The notes below the pieces were generated by a model. That model was not told the DNA's origin and searched no databases. It saw only the letters and a program-made list of their open reading frames with translations. From Sinohyriopsis cumingii (taxonomy: Eukaryota; Mollusca; Bivalvia; Unionida; Unionidae), in assembly GCA_028554795.2 (NCBI GenBank), contig CM068835.1:55977219-56041218 (forward strand): 64,000 bases of DNA, in the 5' to 3' direction. The first letter of the stretch is position 1. Each line of letters starts with the position of its first letter. Both the position numbers and the translations under genes were made by a program. Shown here piece after piece: positions 60,601 to 64,000 of the stretch.

Positions 60601-63600
60601 TACATATCACATAGATAACAAATGGATGACACATTAATTTTATAGTTAAATAAAAATATGCACTAATATATTTTAATGAAAGTTTAAAACTGAATATCAA
60701 ATATACATTGAAAGAGTAAAACATGTTTATGCTTTTAGTTTATTGTTTTGCTTCGAAAAAGAATTAAATAGTTTGTACTTCGTATGAGCAATAGTTTTAA
60801 CTTCCAAGTTACTTATGAGACAATTATATTGAGACTGATTTTATAAGAAGTAGAATTCCAACGGTAGTTAAAATAGTTTTTGTCAACTAATCAATTGTAT
60901 TGGTATTTGAATTACTGTAATATTTCTTAAGAGTTGTGAGTCCCATCTTTTTCATCTGCCGAGGCAGTAATACAAATGATTTAACTTTGGGGGAAATCAG
61001 ATCTGATTCATCGTAAATAAGTACAAATACAAACTGGAGTACTTTCGCCGATTACGAATTCAATTGAAATAGTATTCCTGACATCACATATATGTACACA
61101 TCAGTTTTTGAAAGGATCATTTTTAAAACATTTTATGTCAGGTTATTCAATCTAAAATCTAAAATCTGATATTTATTTCATTTTCTTCAAACTTCATTAT
61201 AAGTCTTTAAGAAGTTCGTTCCTTATCATTCAATATAATTGTGGTATCATTCGCACAAAGCGTACTTTTAATTTCGTTATTATGAAATATACGAATCCTT
61301 TAAACAGTTATCTCTCAGAACTGGAAATGAAATAATTATTATTATGTTATAAACATGTATGGAGAAAACTGATATTCCAGAACTGTATTGTTATTATTTA
61401 GAAAGTTTATCTCGTACATTGAAATCTGTATATAATCGGCTCCTTTAAATTCGGTTCCACATACTTTGGTCCCATTCCAATAGTCATTTAACCTTTTAAA
61501 GCTGGCCACGTTTTAAAATGGACAAAGTTTTGGGATCCAAATGTGTCCGGTTTTTGGATGTGTTACTTCGTAGAGTGTATCTCTTATAGTTTAAACTACA
61601 ATTGTGCTAAACCAACGCCTAACGAAATTAGTTGTCTCCTGTTAAATCATGTTTACAAAATAGCAAAGAGATATACCTATCAATCAGCAGAAAAGGCAAG
61701 GTTCAATAGCAGCATATTTAATTATCAGGGTGTTGTATTACAGCAATATAATTTATATTTGAATAAACTATGTCGAAATGCTGGAATCGCAGCATGAAAA
61801 TAAAAATGAATGAGTACTAGCATTTTCATAAACTTCATTTGAAATTAGTTAAAAGATAAGGTTTGGGTTATCATATATCAATAATCAGCTCAGCAGTAGT
61901 GAAATTTCATTAAATGATCAATTCGAATAATTTATTTACCTTACATATATATGGATGTTATGGTGTTTGATCGTCTGTATTTCCTTTTTTCGACGCTGAC
62001 TCAGTTTCGAATACACACGTACGCTTTGTTTACATTTTACTACTTCTTTTCTATTTTGCTGTTTGCTTTGCGTGTAGAAAAAAACTTTTGGTATACATCA
62101 TGATCTGCGGTTTCAGTTTCATCGTATTAATCTAGTTTTAGTCATATTTAGATATAATGTTTCAGAAGGTTTCCAATCACACAATAATCACCTGCTATTC
62201 AATTTGTAAAAGGTGAGAGGGGCAATGTTTTTATTTAGAGAAGGTGATAAATCTTTGTAAAATATTCAGTCAACACTGTCGTCTATATTTTGTATATAAT
62301 ATTTCTACGAGAGCAAATGCTCTTTATCTGAATGATTGTGATATTTTGATGTTCTCACTGTCTGTAGTTTGAAAGTTGCACTATCCATCCATATCACCTG
62401 CTACGGAACAAATTAAGTTAAAATCACCTAACTGATTTTACTCTTTCAGACCATGAATGTTCTGAAGATATCGAAACTAACGGCTCATAACCATTTTTAA
62501 TTTCTGTCATAATCTTGCATGATAGCATTATTTTGTCACTGTTTATCTCCATAAATCACCATAAATCCGATGCCAGGTTTCGAAATTATATCCCTTATAA
62601 TTCTACATCAATTCAAATTTGTTTAACTATCAATCATTCGTCATTATATTTTATTGAAATTTCAAGACATTTAACATTTTGTTCTCAGAAATGTAAATTA
62701 AACTTGAAAAAAAATATTTGTTCAGTGCAATTTATACATTTTAGGAAATAATTAAATATAATCTTAAATTTAAATTTGGAAATGTTTAATCGCCATGTAA
62801 ACGTTTTAAGCTTGGTAGTTGATTTTTAATTTATCACATGAGATCAAAGATTTAAGTTTGATTAAAAAAAGTTGGGTTGTTATAGAAGCCATGGGATCTT
62901 TGGAATAAGGAACCCACTTTCTAAACATGGCTTACATACACTTTGAAAGGACACTTTGTCTATGATCCGTCTTAATAATAATAATAATAATCGCTTATTT
63001 TGATCACAGTCATAGGCATATAACTGTATTGTACTGATTATATCAATTAACCAGGTAACTATATTTGAAATTCATCAAATCCAATTTGTCGTTCCATTCT
63101 TAAGCTTGGTAAAATAGTTGCAGATATGTACAGCCGGACTTCATAAATACAGTGTTGATTGATTCTAAAATAACGTTTTTATTTTACAATATACGTAATT
63201 TATATGGCGAAAAATAGTCAAGCCAAGCACATATAATATTAAGTGAATCGTCTGTTTAAGACCACTATACATGTTCTGTATAATTCACGACATCATTTTG
63301 TTTATTATCGACGAATTGGTTTTTCTCTTTACCACATTATGATTTGATATTTTGCTTGAGGGGTGTAAATGGCCCGACATTTGATTTTAATAATAATTTA
63401 AAAGAATATATTTATAAGGTACATTTGTATCGTTTTCCCCATGTATGAAAATCATTCAGATTCATGGGTTTAGTCGTCCACGAGTTATTTAAAAAAATAT
63501 TCCATAAAAGTGCATGGTAATTTTGCTCTGTAATAAAACATGACACTGTAACAATACAAGTGAGAAATACAAACTCACTCAAGGATCTTCTAAACCTGTA

Positions 63601-64000
63601 TGCTTTATTTGCATACGTGTATAAAGCGAAGGTAGGCTGTTCATATCTACCATCATGTCATATTAAGTCAGATATTTTTCACACACTTTACCTATGGTAA
63701 CATTATTATTTTTATTCTTGTGTGGAAGTTTTTCTTCACACGTAATTTCCTAGTAAATCATCAGAGCTTGTAATATATTCTTCTTTACTTTGTTACATTT
63801 ACATTTGCATTAGCTAATTCTACTTCAGTTATCGGTAATAATTATTCGTGTCAAATGTTTTGTTTCTTAATCTTGTTCGTTTTAACTTACTTTAGGATAT
63901 GTCAATTAGATATTTCCTGTGCAAAATTGAATTTGAAATTTTGAAAATCTACTGATATTGATGTATTTTGATAATAAAAAACGACGAATTAAGACTGAAA
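55543..64000. other. AT-rich intronic or intergenic DNA
   Basis: I found no further IAP exon and no other supported gene. A TA tract is at 57606-57683 and an ATA run near 62974-62991. Several 60-80 codon open frames (for example 59274-59634 and 61543-61797) lack recognisable domains. The missing 5' IAP exons may be here in a form I could not recognise. Confidence 0.45.
57606..57683. repeat. (TA)n microsatellite
   Basis: About 39 TA units. Confidence 0.97.

Overview
The window is animal nuclear DNA: AT-rich and full of microsatellites, with tRNA-derived SINEs and a spliced host gene whose introns have consensus GT/AG borders. An IAP (BIRC-type) gene plus a second IAP RING exon, next to Polinton/Maverick elements that carry their own BIR genes, suggests a lophotrochozoan, most likely a bivalve mollusc. 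That is an inference; nothing here identifies the species.

The main object is a full-length Polinton (Maverick/adintovirus-like DNA transposon) at 2868-21769. It has 327-bp terminal inverted repeats (TIRs), identical except in one AT core, and a perfect 6-bp target-site duplication (AAGGTG). Its ORFs look intact. It encodes a protein-primed DNA polymerase B, a retrovirus-type integrase with a chromodomain, an FtsK/HerA-type packaging ATPase, a double-jelly-roll major capsid protein, a penton-like minor capsid protein, core/membrane proteins, two BIR proteins and a three-member F-box-like family. Late-type genes are packed head to tail on the minus strand, several with their own TATAAAAA box. 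No maturation protease was recognised.

The most striking signal is at the two ends. Four small accessory genes (3210-3590, 4014-4382, 20393-20974, 21194-21427) each end 25-30 nt before a perfect replication-dependent-histone-type 3' stem-loop (GGCCCTTTTCAGGGCC or AGCCCTTTTCAGGGCT, then ACCCA or AGCCA) and a purine-rich AAAAGA element that could pair with U7 snRNA. The same arrangement recurs in the older copy. A mobile element that appears to use histone pre-mRNA 3' processing is the best candidate here for an undescribed system. The left-end accessory genes also share an upstream motif (GTGAAGGAAAACATCCCC) next to a TATA box.

A second, older and internally deleted relative lies at 33702-42262 (imperfect TSD). 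It kept the terminal accessory genes, promoters and stem-loops and the N-terminal/exonuclease half of polB, but lost the capsid, ATPase and integrase block. A third relic at 28444-31899 holds decayed minus-strand ORFs, including a broken adenain-like protease and a penton-like C-terminus, and is interrupted by a SINE. An R2-like reverse transcriptase fragment is at 27121-27700.

On the host side, an IAP gene on the minus strand (exons from 55542 down to 47016: BIR, linker, UBA, linker, a 39-nt microexon, RING) has a consistent phase at every junction. A second RING exon of identical length, phase and C-terminus is at 24568-24767. The remaining sequence (1-2861, 21776-24334, 26102-27100, 31930-33695, 42269-47015, 55543-64000) is AT-rich intergenic or intronic DNA in which I see only repeats.
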